From Virgibacillus sp. SK37 (GTDB taxonomy: Bacteria; Bacillota; Bacilli; Bacillales; Amphibacillaceae), in contig NZ_CP007161.1 of NCBI RefSeq assembly GCF_000725285.1, positions 2,952,213 to 3,016,212 of the forward strand: 64,000 nt of DNA, in the 5' to 3' direction. The position numbers and the translations under genes are program-made. Below, piece after piece: positions 43,062 to 51,880 of this stretch; position 1 is the stretch's first letter; each line of letters opens with the position of its first letter. The notes under the pieces are model-generated. The model did not search any database. It was not told where the DNA came from and worked only from the letters and a program-made list of their open reading frames with translations.

Positions 43062-43090
43062 ATTATAGGGTGATCACTAAATTTTGTCTA
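43062..43090 (-). promoter_or_regulatory. Sigma-A promoter of the FGE gene
   Basis: TAGACA (43085-43090), a 17-bp spacer and TATAAT (43062-43067) on the minus strand, about 40 bp ahead of the ATG. Confidence 0.7.
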
Positions 43091-43113
43091 TATGCCGAGC
43101 AGATCGTTGATTT

Positions 43114-44007
43114 TCAATTGGACATTTCCTCCATTAGAAACGCTTCAAAATTTCTTTGCACTTCTCGCTTAAATCGCTGCCCTTTCTCTACGATCCAAAA
43201 ATCTCTCACCAAATGAAAATCTTTAACTGAAATTTCCCGTAACACCTCATATTTCAATTCCTTTTGCACTGTCAGTCTTGGCAGGATGCTTGTCCCAAGG
43301 TTTGCCTCAACTGCACTTTTAATTGCCTGCATACTGCCAAGCTCCATCGCATTGTCTATTTTCCCCAGAACATCGCATTCCCTTAACGCTTCTTCTACAA
43401 TGGATCTGGTGCCTGATTCCTTTTCACGCCAAATCATCTTTTCTTCGGGAATATCTTGTAAACTTATTTCCTTTTTTTCTCCCCAACGATGATTGTACGA
43501 GGTAACTAGAATTAATTCATCCTCGGCAAATTTCTGCTTTTTATAAGTATTATTTTGAAACACGCCCTCTACTAATGCCAGATCTATTTCATTAACCTCC
43601 AGCTTTTCAAGCATCTGAGGAGTGTTACCAATCGATAAGCTGAATTGCACATCTGGATGTTGCTTTTTAAAATGGCCAATTAACGTAGGTAGTAAATATT
43701 CTCCGATTGTAAGACTTGCCCCCACAAGCAACGTCTTCTCTAATTTCCCTAAATGCTCCTGAATAGTTTCATAAGATGACTTGTGTAAAGCAATCATTTC
43801 TTTTGCATAGGGGTAGAGCATTTTTCCCGCCACAGTCAAACGCAGCTTTCCCTCGTCCCTGTCAAATAGTATTGTGCCATAGCTGTTTTCCAGCTGGCGA
43901 ATCTGTCTCGTAACCGCGGGCTGTGACACATAACCTATCCGTGCTGCTTGCGAAATACTCCCCTCTTCTACCACTCGGCAAAACATCCGTAAACTCTCGA
44001 TATTCAG
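43114..44007 (-). CDS. LysR-family transcriptional regulator
   Basis: The protein has the LysR helix-turn-helix (IESLRMFCRVVEEGSISQAA to VSQPAVTRQIRQLE) and a substrate-binding domain (LLVGASLTIGEYLLPTLIGHF, NEIDLALVEG, AVEANLGTSILPR). It is divergent from the TauE/SafE gene, which it probably controls; the closest familiar group is CysL/CbbR-like. The first family residue (NIESL) is preceded by CTG at 44007 with AGGGGGG eight bases upstream. The in-frame ATG at 44055 has no ribosome binding site and adds 16 non-conserved residues, so I prefer the CTG. That start is an inference. Confidence 0.87.
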   Translation of the reverse strand: MNIESLRMFCRVVEEGSISQAARIGYVSQPAVTRQIRQLENSYGTILFDRDEGKLRLTVAGKMLYPYAKEMIALHKSSYETIQEHLGKLEKTLLVGASLTIGEYLLPTLIGHFKKQHPDVQFSLSIGNTPQMLEKLEVNEIDLALVEGVFQNNTYKKQKFAEDELILVTSYNHRWGEKKEISLQDIPEEKMIWREKESGTRSIVEEALRECDVLGKIDNAMELGSMQAIKSAVEANLGTSILPRLTVQKELKYEVLREISVKDFHLVRDFWIVEKGQRFKREVQRNFEAFLMEEMSN

Positions 44008-44180
44008 CGCAAATCCCCCCTGCCTTTTATGGAAAAATTTATTCTTATTAAACATTTTACCATAACAATGGTGTACCCTATTCGTTTCTATTATAGCCTA
44101 TCAAGAAATTGAATTATCTTTTTTTAATGCACCATGAGAAAATAATAAAAGCATACGTTTGAAGAAAGGCGGTCAACACA

Positions 44181-44951
44181 ATGGACATCATGACAGGACT
44201 TTTGCTTTTGATTATCGGCATAATCGCAGGAGGCTATGGAACAATTGTCGGAGCGGGAGGCGGTTTTATTTTTGTGCCGGCATTATTAATTCTTCTGGAT
44301 ATGGACCCAGTGATTGCGGCTGGTTCAGGCTTAGTAATCGTTCTAATCAATTCTTTTACAGGCGTACTTGGCTATGCCAAGCAAAAGAAAATCAACTATA
44401 AAATCGCTTTAACCATCGGAATCAGTGCACTTCCAGGCGCACTATTGGGAGTATGGTTACTGCAAGCTTACTCTTCTCAATACTTTTATGTCATTTTCGC
44501 AACAATTTTAGTCGGTCTCGGCATCTTTTTATTCAGTAAAAATTCTCCATGGGAAGGAAAGCTTTTGTCAAAAAAGAAACAACCAGAAAGAAACGCACCC
44601 AAAGATGCCTGGTTCATTCCGTTAGGACTTGTTATGGGAATTCTATCAAGCTATCTCGGTATTGGTGGTGGGTGGCTGTTGGTTCCCATTTTAATCTATG
44701 TCTTTCATGTGCCAACACACCGTGCAGCAGCTACTTCCATTCTCTCATTATGTTTATATTCGCTCATAGGCGTCCTTTCTCAGCTTTACTACAGCAACAT
44801 CGACTGGATGACAGTAGTATTTGGAGGGGCAGGCGTGATCCTTGGCGCAAACATTGGTGTATTTCTATCACAGCGGATTCCCGGAAAAGTCATTTTGCAG
44901 ATGCTTTCCGTCTTGCTGGTGATTATTGGAGTGCGGATGTATTTTCAGTGA
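44181..44951 (+). CDS. TauE/SafE-family sulfite (anion) exporter
   Basis: The 256-residue membrane protein has the two-fold repeated TauE/SafE domain: GGYGTIVGAGGGFIFVPALL near the N-terminus and LGIGGGWLLVPILIYVF in the second half, each followed by PxxxAAxxS-like stretches. Members export sulfite, sulfoacetate or related anions. It is divergent from a LysR gene. An Xsc enzyme that releases sulfite is encoded about 12 kb away, so a shared role in sulfite removal is plausible but unproven. The ATG at 44181 has an AAAGGCGG behind it. Confidence 0.9.
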   Translation: MDIMTGLLLLIIGIIAGGYGTIVGAGGGFIFVPALLILLDMDPVIAAGSGLVIVLINSFTGVLGYAKQKKINYKIALTIGISALPGALLGVWLLQAYSSQYFYVIFATILVGLGIFLFSKNSPWEGKLLSKKKQPERNAPKDAWFIPLGLVMGILSSYLGIGGGWLLVPILIYVFHVPTHRAAATSILSLCLYSLIGVLSQLYYSNIDWMTVVFGGAGVILGANIGVFLSQRIPGKVILQMLSVLLVIIGVRMYFQ

Positions 44952-44995
44952 GTGGGGGAGTGGAAAGCGTGAGAATGTTCCTTGGCCGAATGGTT

Positions 44996-45590
44996 GTGTG
45001 TCTCATTTGAGTTGATTGCTCTCTCATATTCTGGGCGTAGCTCTCATTTGGAGTGCCTGCTCTCTCATATCCCGGACGTGTCTCTCATTTGAGCTGCCTG
45101 CTCTCTCATATTCCGGACGTGTCTCTCATTTGGAATGCCTTCTCTCTCATATTCTGGGCATGTCTCTCATTTGAGCTGCCTGCTCTCTCATACTCCAGGC
45201 GTGTCTCTCATTTGAGCTGCCTGCTCTTTCATATCCCGGGCGTGTCTCTCATTTGGAATGCCTTCTCTCTCATATTCTGGGCATGTCTCTCATTTGGAGT
45301 GCCTGCTCTCTCATACTCCAGGCGTGTCTCTCATTTGAGCTGCCTGCTCTCTCATATCCCGGGCGTGTCTCTCATTTGGAATGCCTTCTCTCTCATATTC
45401 TGGGCATGTCTCTCATTTGGAGTGCCTGCTCTCTCATACTCCAGGCGTGTCTCTCATTTGAGCTGCCTGCTCTCTCATATCCCGGGCGTGTCTCTCATTT
45501 GGAATGCCTTCTCTCTCATATTCTGGGCATGTCTCTCATTTGGAGTGCCCGATCTCTCATATTCTGGGCGTGTTTCTCATTTTGGAAGTG
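44996..45590. repeat. 41-bp tandem repeat array (about 14 units)
   Basis: TCTCTCATTT recurs at 45081, 45122, 45163, 45204, 45245 and 45286, and then every 41 bp to 45532, with degenerate copies at both ends. Each unit is two related halves of 21 and 20 bp, both starting with TCTCTCAT. Units fall into three variants (GGAATGCCTTC, GGAGTGCCTGC, GAGCTGCCTGC) which repeat in order, giving a 123-bp higher-order period at about 45245-45570. Long open frames here arise because 123 is a multiple of 3; they have no ribosome binding site and are not credible genes. The array fills a gap between convergent genes. Confidence 0.95.
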
Positions 45591-45610
45591 TTCTTCTTTT
45601 TTCAATAAAG

Positions 45611-45640
45611 AAAAAAGCCGAAGCCATCGACTTCGACTTT
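45611..45640 (-). terminator. Terminator of the cytosine-deaminase-like gene
   Basis: On the minus strand AAAGTCGAAGTCGATGGCTTCGGCTTTTTTC: stem, loop and U-tract just after the stop. Confidence 0.85.
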
Positions 45641-45660
45641 CTCCCAATAGAACAACAGCC

Positions 45661-46905
45661 TTACAAAGCCATTTCCGTTCTTGCTGGTTCTGTTTTTACA
45701 ATAATTTCTCCATTACGAATAGAATAGAGTACAGGTGCTTGCGTACGGATTGCTTCGTATTCTGAATCGGAATCAATGACAATTAAATTCGCTTGATTAC
45801 CTTCTTTCACACCATACTTCTCCATTATATCAAGGGTTCTAGCTCCATTTGTCGTTACCAGATCTAGTGCCTTCACAATATTGTCATGGTCTGTCATATG
45901 ACAAGCATGCAAACCAACATCCACCACAGGCATCAAATTACCATCGCCTAATGGGTACCATGGATCTTTAATGGAATCGAGTCCGAAACAAACATTAATT
46001 CCTTCATTCAACATTTCCTTCACACGTGTGAGTCCACGTCGTACTGGATGACTGTCAAAGCGACCTTGCAGATGCAAATTGGCTTTTGGCAAGGCAATAA
46101 AATGCACGCCTGCTTTTTTCAGTGTCTGGAACAATTTATAGGTATAGGCATTACTGTAGGAAGCCATTGCGGTTGTATGACTTGCGGTAACTAGATGCCC
46201 CATATTCCTTTTAAGCGCCTCTGCTGCCAGTACCTCCAAATATCTGGATTGATCATCGTCAATCTCATCACAATGGATATCCACTAGCTTGCCAAACTCT
46301 TCTGCGAGATCCAACGCGCATATAACGGACCGTACCCCATCTTCCCGAGTCGGCTCATAATGCGGAATGCCACCAACGACATCTGCACCCATTTCAAGCG
46401 CCTTGCGTAATAGGGATTCTCCTTCCGGTTTGCTGTAGAGCCCCTCTTGAGGCAAGGCTACAATTTGAATGTCCATATATTTTTTGACTTCTTCTTTTAC
46501 TTCCAGAAGTGCCTCTAAGCCTTTCAATGTTGGATCACTAACATCCACATGTGTTCTTACATGTTGAATGCCATGCTTCATCTGCATCCGAACTGCTTCC
46601 ATGGCACGCTTCTTTATATCCTCTTTTGTTTCTTTTACGATCTGTTTTCTCTCCGACCAGATTTCAATCCCCTCAAATACAGAGCCTGATTGATTCCATC
46701 TCGGCGTACCTGCTGTAAGCACATAATCAAGGTGGATATGTGGCTCGACATAAGGCGGCAGCACAATCTTGCCATCTAAATCAATTACTTCTTCATCCTC
46801 AGCTTTGCTCTCTGTAGTTTGACTGATCTGTTGGATATTTCCATTCGTAATTAAAATATCCCATTTTCCGTCCTGCTTGTATAATTTGGCATTTTTCAAA
46901 AGCAT
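45661..46905 (-). CDS. Cytosine deaminase-like amidohydrolase (CodA family)
   Basis: The 414-residue metal-dependent hydrolase aligns along its whole length with CodA. It has the metal site VEPHIHLDYV, THVDVSDPTLKGLEALLEVK, VALPQEGLYSKPEGE, LVDIHCDEIDDDQSRYLEV, TASHTTAMASYSNAYTYKL, LHLQGRFDSHPVRRGLTRVKEML and CFGLDSIKDPWYPLG. The metal-binding Asp310 is kept, but the next residue, Asp314 in E. coli CodA, is Ser311 here, and the preceding His is Leu. These positions touch the substrate, so it may deaminate another pyrimidine, triazine or cyclic amide. The ATG at 46905 has AAAGGTGATC upstream. Confidence 0.87.
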   Translation of the reverse strand: MLLKNAKLYKQDGKWDILITNGNIQQISQTTESKAEDEEVIDLDGKIVLPPYVEPHIHLDYVLTAGTPRWNQSGSVFEGIEIWSERKQIVKETKEDIKKRAMEAVRMQMKHGIQHVRTHVDVSDPTLKGLEALLEVKEEVKKYMDIQIVALPQEGLYSKPEGESLLRKALEMGADVVGGIPHYEPTREDGVRSVICALDLAEEFGKLVDIHCDEIDDDQSRYLEVLAAEALKRNMGHLVTASHTTAMASYSNAYTYKLFQTLKKAGVHFIALPKANLHLQGRFDSHPVRRGLTRVKEMLNEGINVCFGLDSIKDPWYPLGDGNLMPVVDVGLHACHMTDHDNIVKALDLVTTNGARTLDIMEKYGVKEGNQANLIVIDSDSEYEAIRTQAPVLYSIRNGEIIVKTEPARTEMAL

Positions 46906-46923
46906 TTTCGATCACCTTTCTGT

Positions 46924-46969
46924 AACATATATCATGTATATGATAGCAAAACATGGGATATATAACATA
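46924..46969. promoter_or_regulatory. Palindromic AT-rich region upstream of the cytosine-deaminase-like gene
   Basis: AACATATATCATGT and ACATGGGATATATAACA form an imperfect long inverted repeat, with a nested ATCATGTATATGAT. It lies about 20-65 bp ahead of the start codon, where an operator would be expected. The regulator is unknown. Confidence 0.4.
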
Positions 46970-47061
46970 CAAAAGGATCTTTAAAATTCATTCAAATTAA
47001 AAGGGAAGAGTAAAATTATTTTTTGCGAATAACCTAACCTACTGTTATATAGCCAAGCATA

Positions 47062-47100
47062 AAGCAAGCCCTCATCTAACTATTAGATAAGGGCTTGCTT
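47062..47100. terminator. Hairpin terminator between the M20 hydrolase and deaminase-like genes
   Basis: AAGCAAGCCCTCATCTAAC and its complement TTAGATAAGGGCTTGCTT give a long stem (about 16 bp) but only a weak U-tract on either strand. It separates the M20 hydrolase gene from the deaminase-like gene. Confidence 0.65.
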
Positions 47101-47135
47101 ATGTTTACTTAATGTGAACGTATCGACATCTACCC

Positions 47136-48392
47136 CTATATCCGAGTGGATAAAAACTGATCTTTAAACTTTTCAGAAGTTAGAATTCTGCAGATTGTCT
47201 TATAAAGAACGTTGATACCTTTCTCAATATCCTCCCAGGGAGTATACTCTTCTTCACAATGACTTTTCCCTCCAATACTAGGCACGAAAATCATAGCTGT
47301 ATCAGCGACCGTGTTCAAATACATAGCGTCATGTCCTGCTCCGCTGGTTATTCTCTGATAGGGTACCTTACTTTCCGCTGAAACTTCTTCTATAATATTA
47401 GTGATCCATGGAGCAAAGGAAACTGGAGAATGTGTTTTGATTTCCTGGATAGTACAATTCAAGGAATCCCTCTGAACACAATCCTTTATTAGTTCCTGTA
47501 TTTCATTCATATAAAAATGGAATTGTTCCTTATTTCTATCTCTGACATCAAGTGTAAAAACAACTTTTCCAGGTACCGCATTGATGATCCCGGGCTCTGC
47601 ACGGATGGTACCTATAGTAGCGACCGTTCCATCCTCTTTCTCTTCAGCCCACTTTTGTATTGTTTGAATCGTTGTAGCAGTAGTTGAAAGAGCATCCTTA
47701 CGTAGTTCCATCGGCGTCGAACCAGAATGATTGGTTTCCCCAGTTACTGTAACTTCCAGCCAAGAAAATCCTGAAATACCTTCTACAATTCCAATAGCCT
47801 TATTATTCGTTTCCAGTACAGGCCCTTGCTCTATGTGAAATTCAATGAAGGTACCAACATTCTTTAATCTATTTTCCTCTTTACCAAGATAGCCAATTCT
47901 TTCTAACTCTTCATAAAAAATAAAGTTATCATTATCTTTACGACTATAGGTATAATCTTTTGGGAATTGGTTCGTTACAGCACCACTTCCTAGCATTTGT
48001 GGTGTAAAGCGAGCTCCTTCTTCATTTGTGAAGGATACAATCTCAATAGGATTCTCATGTTCGACATTATTTTCTATAAGAGATTCTACTACTTCCAGTC
48101 CAGCCAACACGCCCAGTACTCCATCAAAACGTCCGCCCTTGGGAACAGAATCCAAATGAGATCCCATCATTACTACGGGAGCTTCTGGGTTGCTCCCTTT
48201 TTTTCGACCATAGATATTTCCAAAATCATCGATCCGTACATCCAATTTTAACTCCTTCATCCATTTGACAAAAAGGTCTCTGCCCTTTTTATCCTCCTGT
48301 GACAAGGCTAGTCTTGTTACTCCGTTATTTTCTGTCCCTCCTATTTCAGCCATCCGTAGTATGCGATTCTTTAAGCGCTCTAAGCGAATCAT
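47136..48392 (-). CDS. M20-family carbamoyl-amino-acid/allantoate amidohydrolase
   Basis: The 418-residue protein belongs to the hydantoinase/carbamoylase group of M20 peptidases: GRKKGSNPEAPVVMMGSHLD (metal His and Asp), GGRFDGVLGVLAGLEVV, FTNEEGARFTPQMLGS, FIEFHIEQGPVLE, VEGISGFSWLEVTVTGETNH and ITSGAGHDAMYLN. Such enzymes hydrolyse N-carbamoyl amino acids, beta-ureidopropionate or allantoate. The ATG at 48392 follows GGGGG at ten bases; a TTG two codons earlier is less likely. It follows the YtcJ-like amidohydrolase and the symporter in one operon, next to a deaminase, so a nucleobase- or hydantoin-derived amide is a fair guess. Confidence 0.9.
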   Translation of the reverse strand: MIRLERLKNRILRMAEIGGTENNGVTRLALSQEDKKGRDLFVKWMKELKLDVRIDDFGNIYGRKKGSNPEAPVVMMGSHLDSVPKGGRFDGVLGVLAGLEVVESLIENNVEHENPIEIVSFTNEEGARFTPQMLGSGAVTNQFPKDYTYSRKDNDNFIFYEELERIGYLGKEENRLKNVGTFIEFHIEQGPVLETNNKAIGIVEGISGFSWLEVTVTGETNHSGSTPMELRKDALSTTATTIQTIQKWAEEKEDGTVATIGTIRAEPGIINAVPGKVVFTLDVRDRNKEQFHFYMNEIQELIKDCVQRDSLNCTIQEIKTHSPVSFAPWITNIIEEVSAESKVPYQRITSGAGHDAMYLNTVADTAMIFVPSIGGKSHCEEEYTPWEDIEKGINVLYKTICRILTSEKFKDQFLSTRI

Positions 48393-48409
48393 TGACAATC
48401 AACCCCCGT

Positions 48410-50074
48410 TTAATTTAGTTGAACTTTCTCCCGAGTAAAAACAATTTCTCCTCCAATAAATGTTTTTTCTACTTGAATATCTTTTATTAATGTTTTATTA
48501 ATCTTAGTAGGATCTTGGTCAAGAACAGCAAAGTCAGCTCTTTTTCCAACTTCAATGCTTCCAGCTACGTCTTCTTCAAAATTTAGTTTGGCTCCATAAA
48601 TTGTCATACTACGTAATGCTTCTTCCACTGTTATAACTTGATGCTCACCAATAATGTCGCCCTCTCTAGTTAACCGATTTACTGCCACCCATATAGAGAA
48701 TAAAGGGGAAATCGGTGTGATCGGGCAATCGGAATGGAGTGTGTATAGGATTTCCCTGATCCTAGCGTCTTCAAGTCTATTCATATGCTCGGCTCTATTC
48801 GGTCCCAAAAATAATCGTTTGTGTCTATCACCCCAAAAATAGATATGATTTATAAAAAAGGAAGCTGCAATCCCCAATTCTTTTATTTGATCCAAATCCT
48901 CATCTGTAGCAGTTTGCACATGTTCGATCCTGTGGCGGTGATCTATATGTGGAAAATGATTTAGTGCAGTTTTATATGCTTCAATTATAGAGGCAATAGC
49001 TCTATCCCCATTACCATGAGTTGCAATACGATAACCCTTATAGTGCAGTTCGGTTATTTCTTTATTTAATTTTTCCTGTTCATGTAATAATTCACCAGTA
49101 TGTTCTGGTTCACAGTAGTAAGGTTCTCTAAGTGCGCCTGTGAGCCCTTGGATAGAACCATCTTGAAAAAACTTTGCGCTATCTAAATGTGCTTTACCTA
49201 AGGAACGTTGCTTAATTTCTTCATTTAATTGATTAGCATTATAATTTTTAAAAATACCATTTTTGTCTAATAAATGATGAAGTACCATGAATCGCATTCG
49301 AATAGGATTCAAGTTTCTTTCTACCGCCATCAAATGAGCATCCAATTCTTTCACCCCAAAATCAAGACCAACTCCAGCATCCGTGCTTGTAGTAATTCCT
49401 TGTGCAAGGTAATCCGTGGAAGCTTCCCCTATGTAGTTGGCAAGTTCTTCTGTGGTAGGTACCGGAATGGCTGCCTGCATCGGTTCCAATGCAGGTAATT
49501 CATGCAAAACACCATCTAGGTTCCCTTCCTCATCACGTCCAAAAAATCCTGCTACCGGATCTTCTGTTTGCTCATCGATACCTGCTAATTTTAGGGCCAG
49601 TGAATTCGCTACACCAAAATGAACCGATGTATGCCGTATAAAAACAGGTTTATCCGGCACCACCTTATCTAACTCCTTACGTGTTGGATGACGTTGTTCT
49701 TTTAAAAGAGTATTATCATACCCCCAGCCTAAAACCCACTCGTCATCACTCGTACTTTCAGCAAGATTTTTAATTCTTTTTAGAATTTCCTCTATAGAGT
49801 GATTTGGTGGCGTGCTACAATTTGCTTGTTTTCTAAACAACGAATACATTAAAAGATGATTATGTGTATCAATAAACCCAGGGATTAAAGTCTTCCCTCT
49901 TAAATCAACAATTTCTGGGTTTCTACTAAGATCTATTTCATTATATGGCGGTTCACTATGTGCCCAAATGTTATCTATAACCCCATCTGTCACGGCAAGG
50001 GACTTTCCGCGAGTATTATGCTCGTCAAGTGTAATAATATTAGCATTTATAATAATTAGATTAGGCGTAATCAT
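48410..50074 (-). CDS. YtcJ-like metal-dependent amidohydrolase
   Basis: The 554-residue protein is an Amidohydro_3 type TIM barrel: LIPGFIDTHNHLLMYS (metal His pair), DEWVLGWGYDN, FIRHTSVHFGVANS, AKFFQDGSIQGLTGAL, RIATHGNGDRAIASIIEAY, HRIEHVQTATDEDLDQI and LHSDCPITPISP. Members are known as aryl-amide or formamide hydrolases, but most are uncharacterised. It overlaps the symporter stop as ATGA and precedes the M20 hydrolase by 17 bp. The three genes make an uptake-plus-two-hydrolases set for an amide whose identity is not visible. Confidence 0.9.
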   Translation of the reverse strand: MITPNLIIINANIITLDEHNTRGKSLAVTDGVIDNIWAHSEPPYNEIDLSRNPEIVDLRGKTLIPGFIDTHNHLLMYSLFRKQANCSTPPNHSIEEILKRIKNLAESTSDDEWVLGWGYDNTLLKEQRHPTRKELDKVVPDKPVFIRHTSVHFGVANSLALKLAGIDEQTEDPVAGFFGRDEEGNLDGVLHELPALEPMQAAIPVPTTEELANYIGEASTDYLAQGITTSTDAGVGLDFGVKELDAHLMAVERNLNPIRMRFMVLHHLLDKNGIFKNYNANQLNEEIKQRSLGKAHLDSAKFFQDGSIQGLTGALREPYYCEPEHTGELLHEQEKLNKEITELHYKGYRIATHGNGDRAIASIIEAYKTALNHFPHIDHRHRIEHVQTATDEDLDQIKELGIAASFFINHIYFWGDRHKRLFLGPNRAEHMNRLEDARIREILYTLHSDCPITPISPLFSIWVAVNRLTREGDIIGEHQVITVEEALRSMTIYGAKLNFEEDVAGSIEVGKRADFAVLDQDPTKINKTLIKDIQVEKTFIGGEIVFTREKVQLN

Positions 50075-51525
50075 GATGCTCCCTCCTTAAAATCGGTGTC
50101 ATTCGTTATATTTGCAGATGCTAAGTCTTCCCAGAAGACAGCTTTTATCTGTTCAGTATCATCATGCTTTGTGATTAAACTTACTATTATTAAACTTATT
50201 AGAGAAACAAGGAAGCCAAAAACAGTATGGTCTATTTGAAGGTCTAGAAAAGGCCAAATACTTGTAGCTATTAAAGCAAGGAACATACTAGTTAAAACAC
50301 CAATTTTGGTAACTCTTCTCCAGAACATAATAGCGAGAAAAGGAAAAATAAGCACAGTTGCAGAGAGTCTTAATGCCCACTGGTAAGCAGTTACTATATC
50401 TGTTAATAAGTAAGCTACAATTAAACCTAGAACAGAGATGATTATGACAGAAAGCCTGGAAGACAGCATAAGTTGCTTTTGATTAGCATCTTTTCTCATT
50501 AGACGCTGGTATAAATCTCTCGTTAAGTTTGAACTACCCTGTAATATGAATGATGTTGAGCCTGTCATTAGTGCAGCTAGAAGGCCGATTAGAACAATTC
50601 CACCAATTGCAGGAGTTAATAGTTCAGCAGTTACATAGGAAAATAGTAAATCAGGATCCATATCTAAAGGGACATATTGCCGAGCAATCAATCCAATAGT
50701 AAATGGCAGAACTGATATTGCGCCAGCAATGACAAACCCAGTAGCACCTGCTCTTTTTGCCACTTTTTCACTTTTTGATGCAAAAATTCGTTGCCAGGTT
50801 GATTGCCACACAAGATAAAATGGGGCTACTGACAATGCATATAAGAGGACTTCCCCAATACCAAATGGGCCTACAACTGATAGGTACTCTGGGGCAGTAT
50901 TATTTGCGATTTCCCCAAAACCTCCAGCATAAACAATACTAGTAATAAATAATATGACAATACCAACAATTACTATGATGGACTGTATTGCATCTGTAAT
51001 AATGGTTGCAGGCAATCCACCTAATATTGTAAAGCCAAGAATTAAAACAAAGGAAAGTGCTATCCCCCATTTTGCTTCTAAACCGAGTCCAATTTTAAAT
51101 ATAGTAGACATACCAACAATTTGTAATGCCAGGGTTGGAACAGAATAAATAAAAGCCGATAGTACAGAAGGTATTATTCCAGATTTCCCTCCAAATCGTT
51201 CTCCAAACAAATCAGCTAATGTGTATAACTTCTGTCTTCTTAAGGGTGCAGCAAACAGTAGAATTAATAAAAGACAGAAACCGATTCCCGGTAAAGCAAA
51301 CTTGAAGAAACCTGATATTCCCACTGTGAACCCCATGCCTACCCAACCGATAAACACAGCAGCCCCACACCAAGTACTGATTATGGTTCCAACAATTGAC
51401 CAATAACCCATATTCCATCCGCCAATCAAGTAATCATCATAGGTTTTCACCTTAAAAAAATAATAAAAACCCATACTAAACATAAAGATAAAATAAATGA
51501 CCATATAAGCTAAATACCAACCCAT
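50071..51525 (-). CDS. Sodium:solute symporter (SSS family)
   Basis: The 484-residue membrane protein has about 13 helices and the SSS pattern: MGFYYFFKVKTYDDYLIGGWNMG, TIISTWCGAAVFIGWVGMG, LYTLADLFGERFGGKSG, WQSTWQRIFASKSEKVAKRAG and LMTGSTSFILQGSSNLTRDLY for sodium and substrate sites. It is first in a three-gene operon with two amidohydrolases and probably imports their substrate. A palindromic cre-like site lies 25-45 bp upstream of the start, which suggests CcpA control. The ATG has AGGAGG upstream. Confidence 0.92.
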   Translation of the reverse strand: MGWYLAYMVIYFIFMFSMGFYYFFKVKTYDDYLIGGWNMGYWSIVGTIISTWCGAAVFIGWVGMGFTVGISGFFKFALPGIGFCLLLILLFAAPLRRQKLYTLADLFGERFGGKSGIIPSVLSAFIYSVPTLALQIVGMSTIFKIGLGLEAKWGIALSFVLILGFTILGGLPATIITDAIQSIIVIVGIVILFITSIVYAGGFGEIANNTAPEYLSVVGPFGIGEVLLYALSVAPFYLVWQSTWQRIFASKSEKVAKRAGATGFVIAGAISVLPFTIGLIARQYVPLDMDPDLLFSYVTAELLTPAIGGIVLIGLLAALMTGSTSFILQGSSNLTRDLYQRLMRKDANQKQLMLSSRLSVIIISVLGLIVAYLLTDIVTAYQWALRLSATVLIFPFLAIMFWRRVTKIGVLTSMFLALIATSIWPFLDLQIDHTVFGFLVSLISLIIVSLITKHDDTEQIKAVFWEDLASANITNDTDFKEGAS

Positions 51526-51549
51526 AATGTGTTTCCTCCTAATTTTTTG

Positions 51550-51570
51550 TTTAGGAAAGCGCTTTCTAAA
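51550..51570. promoter_or_regulatory. Candidate cre site (CcpA) upstream of the symporter operon
   Basis: TTTAGGAAAGCGCTTTCTAAA is an almost perfect 21-bp palindrome around AAAGCGCTTT, close to the TGAAAGCGCTTTCA core of Bacillus cre sites. A dedicated LacI-family repressor is an alternative. Confidence 0.7.
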
Positions 51571-51821
51571 ATAAATACCTCATCTTCTACTAACTTCATA
51601 ATTTTGATTAGTTTCTATTTAACCAAAGTATTATTAATATAGCAATAATAATGTGAATATTTAAGTTATTTGGGAATTTTATTAGGTAGATAATAATTTT
51701 CAATAAAGTAGTGATTAGTTTTTGAATATTTTCGTTTGATACTTATCGATATCTATAAAAATGATCTTCCACTATCGTTTTGTCTATATGGACTGTGGGG
51801 GCCGATATATCCTGGTACAAC
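51571..51821. other. AT-rich promoter region with no further recognised feature
   Basis: About 250 bp between the cre-like palindrome and the nucleoside hydrolase terminator; very AT-rich, no credible frame. Confidence 0.5.
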
Positions 51822-51822
51822 T

Positions 51823-51863
51823 AAAAAAAGCCACAGAATCCATAATAAATTCTGCAGCTTTTT
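51823..51863 (-). terminator. Terminator of the nucleoside hydrolase gene
   Basis: On the minus strand AAAAGCTGCAGAATTTA, loop, GGATTCTGTGGCTTTTTTT: a long imperfect stem and a U-tract. Confidence 0.82.
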
Positions 51864-51880
51864 CAGCTTAACCCATTAAA

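Noticed and set aside
44996-45590. CRISPR array
   Set aside because: The period is constant with no unique spacers, and there are no cas genes.
44996-45765. Plus-strand open frames of 170-224 codons with repetitive SLIFWACLSF-type peptides
   Set aside because: They are translations of the 41-bp tandem array (three units = 41 codons), without ribosome binding sites, and one overlaps the deaminase-like gene.
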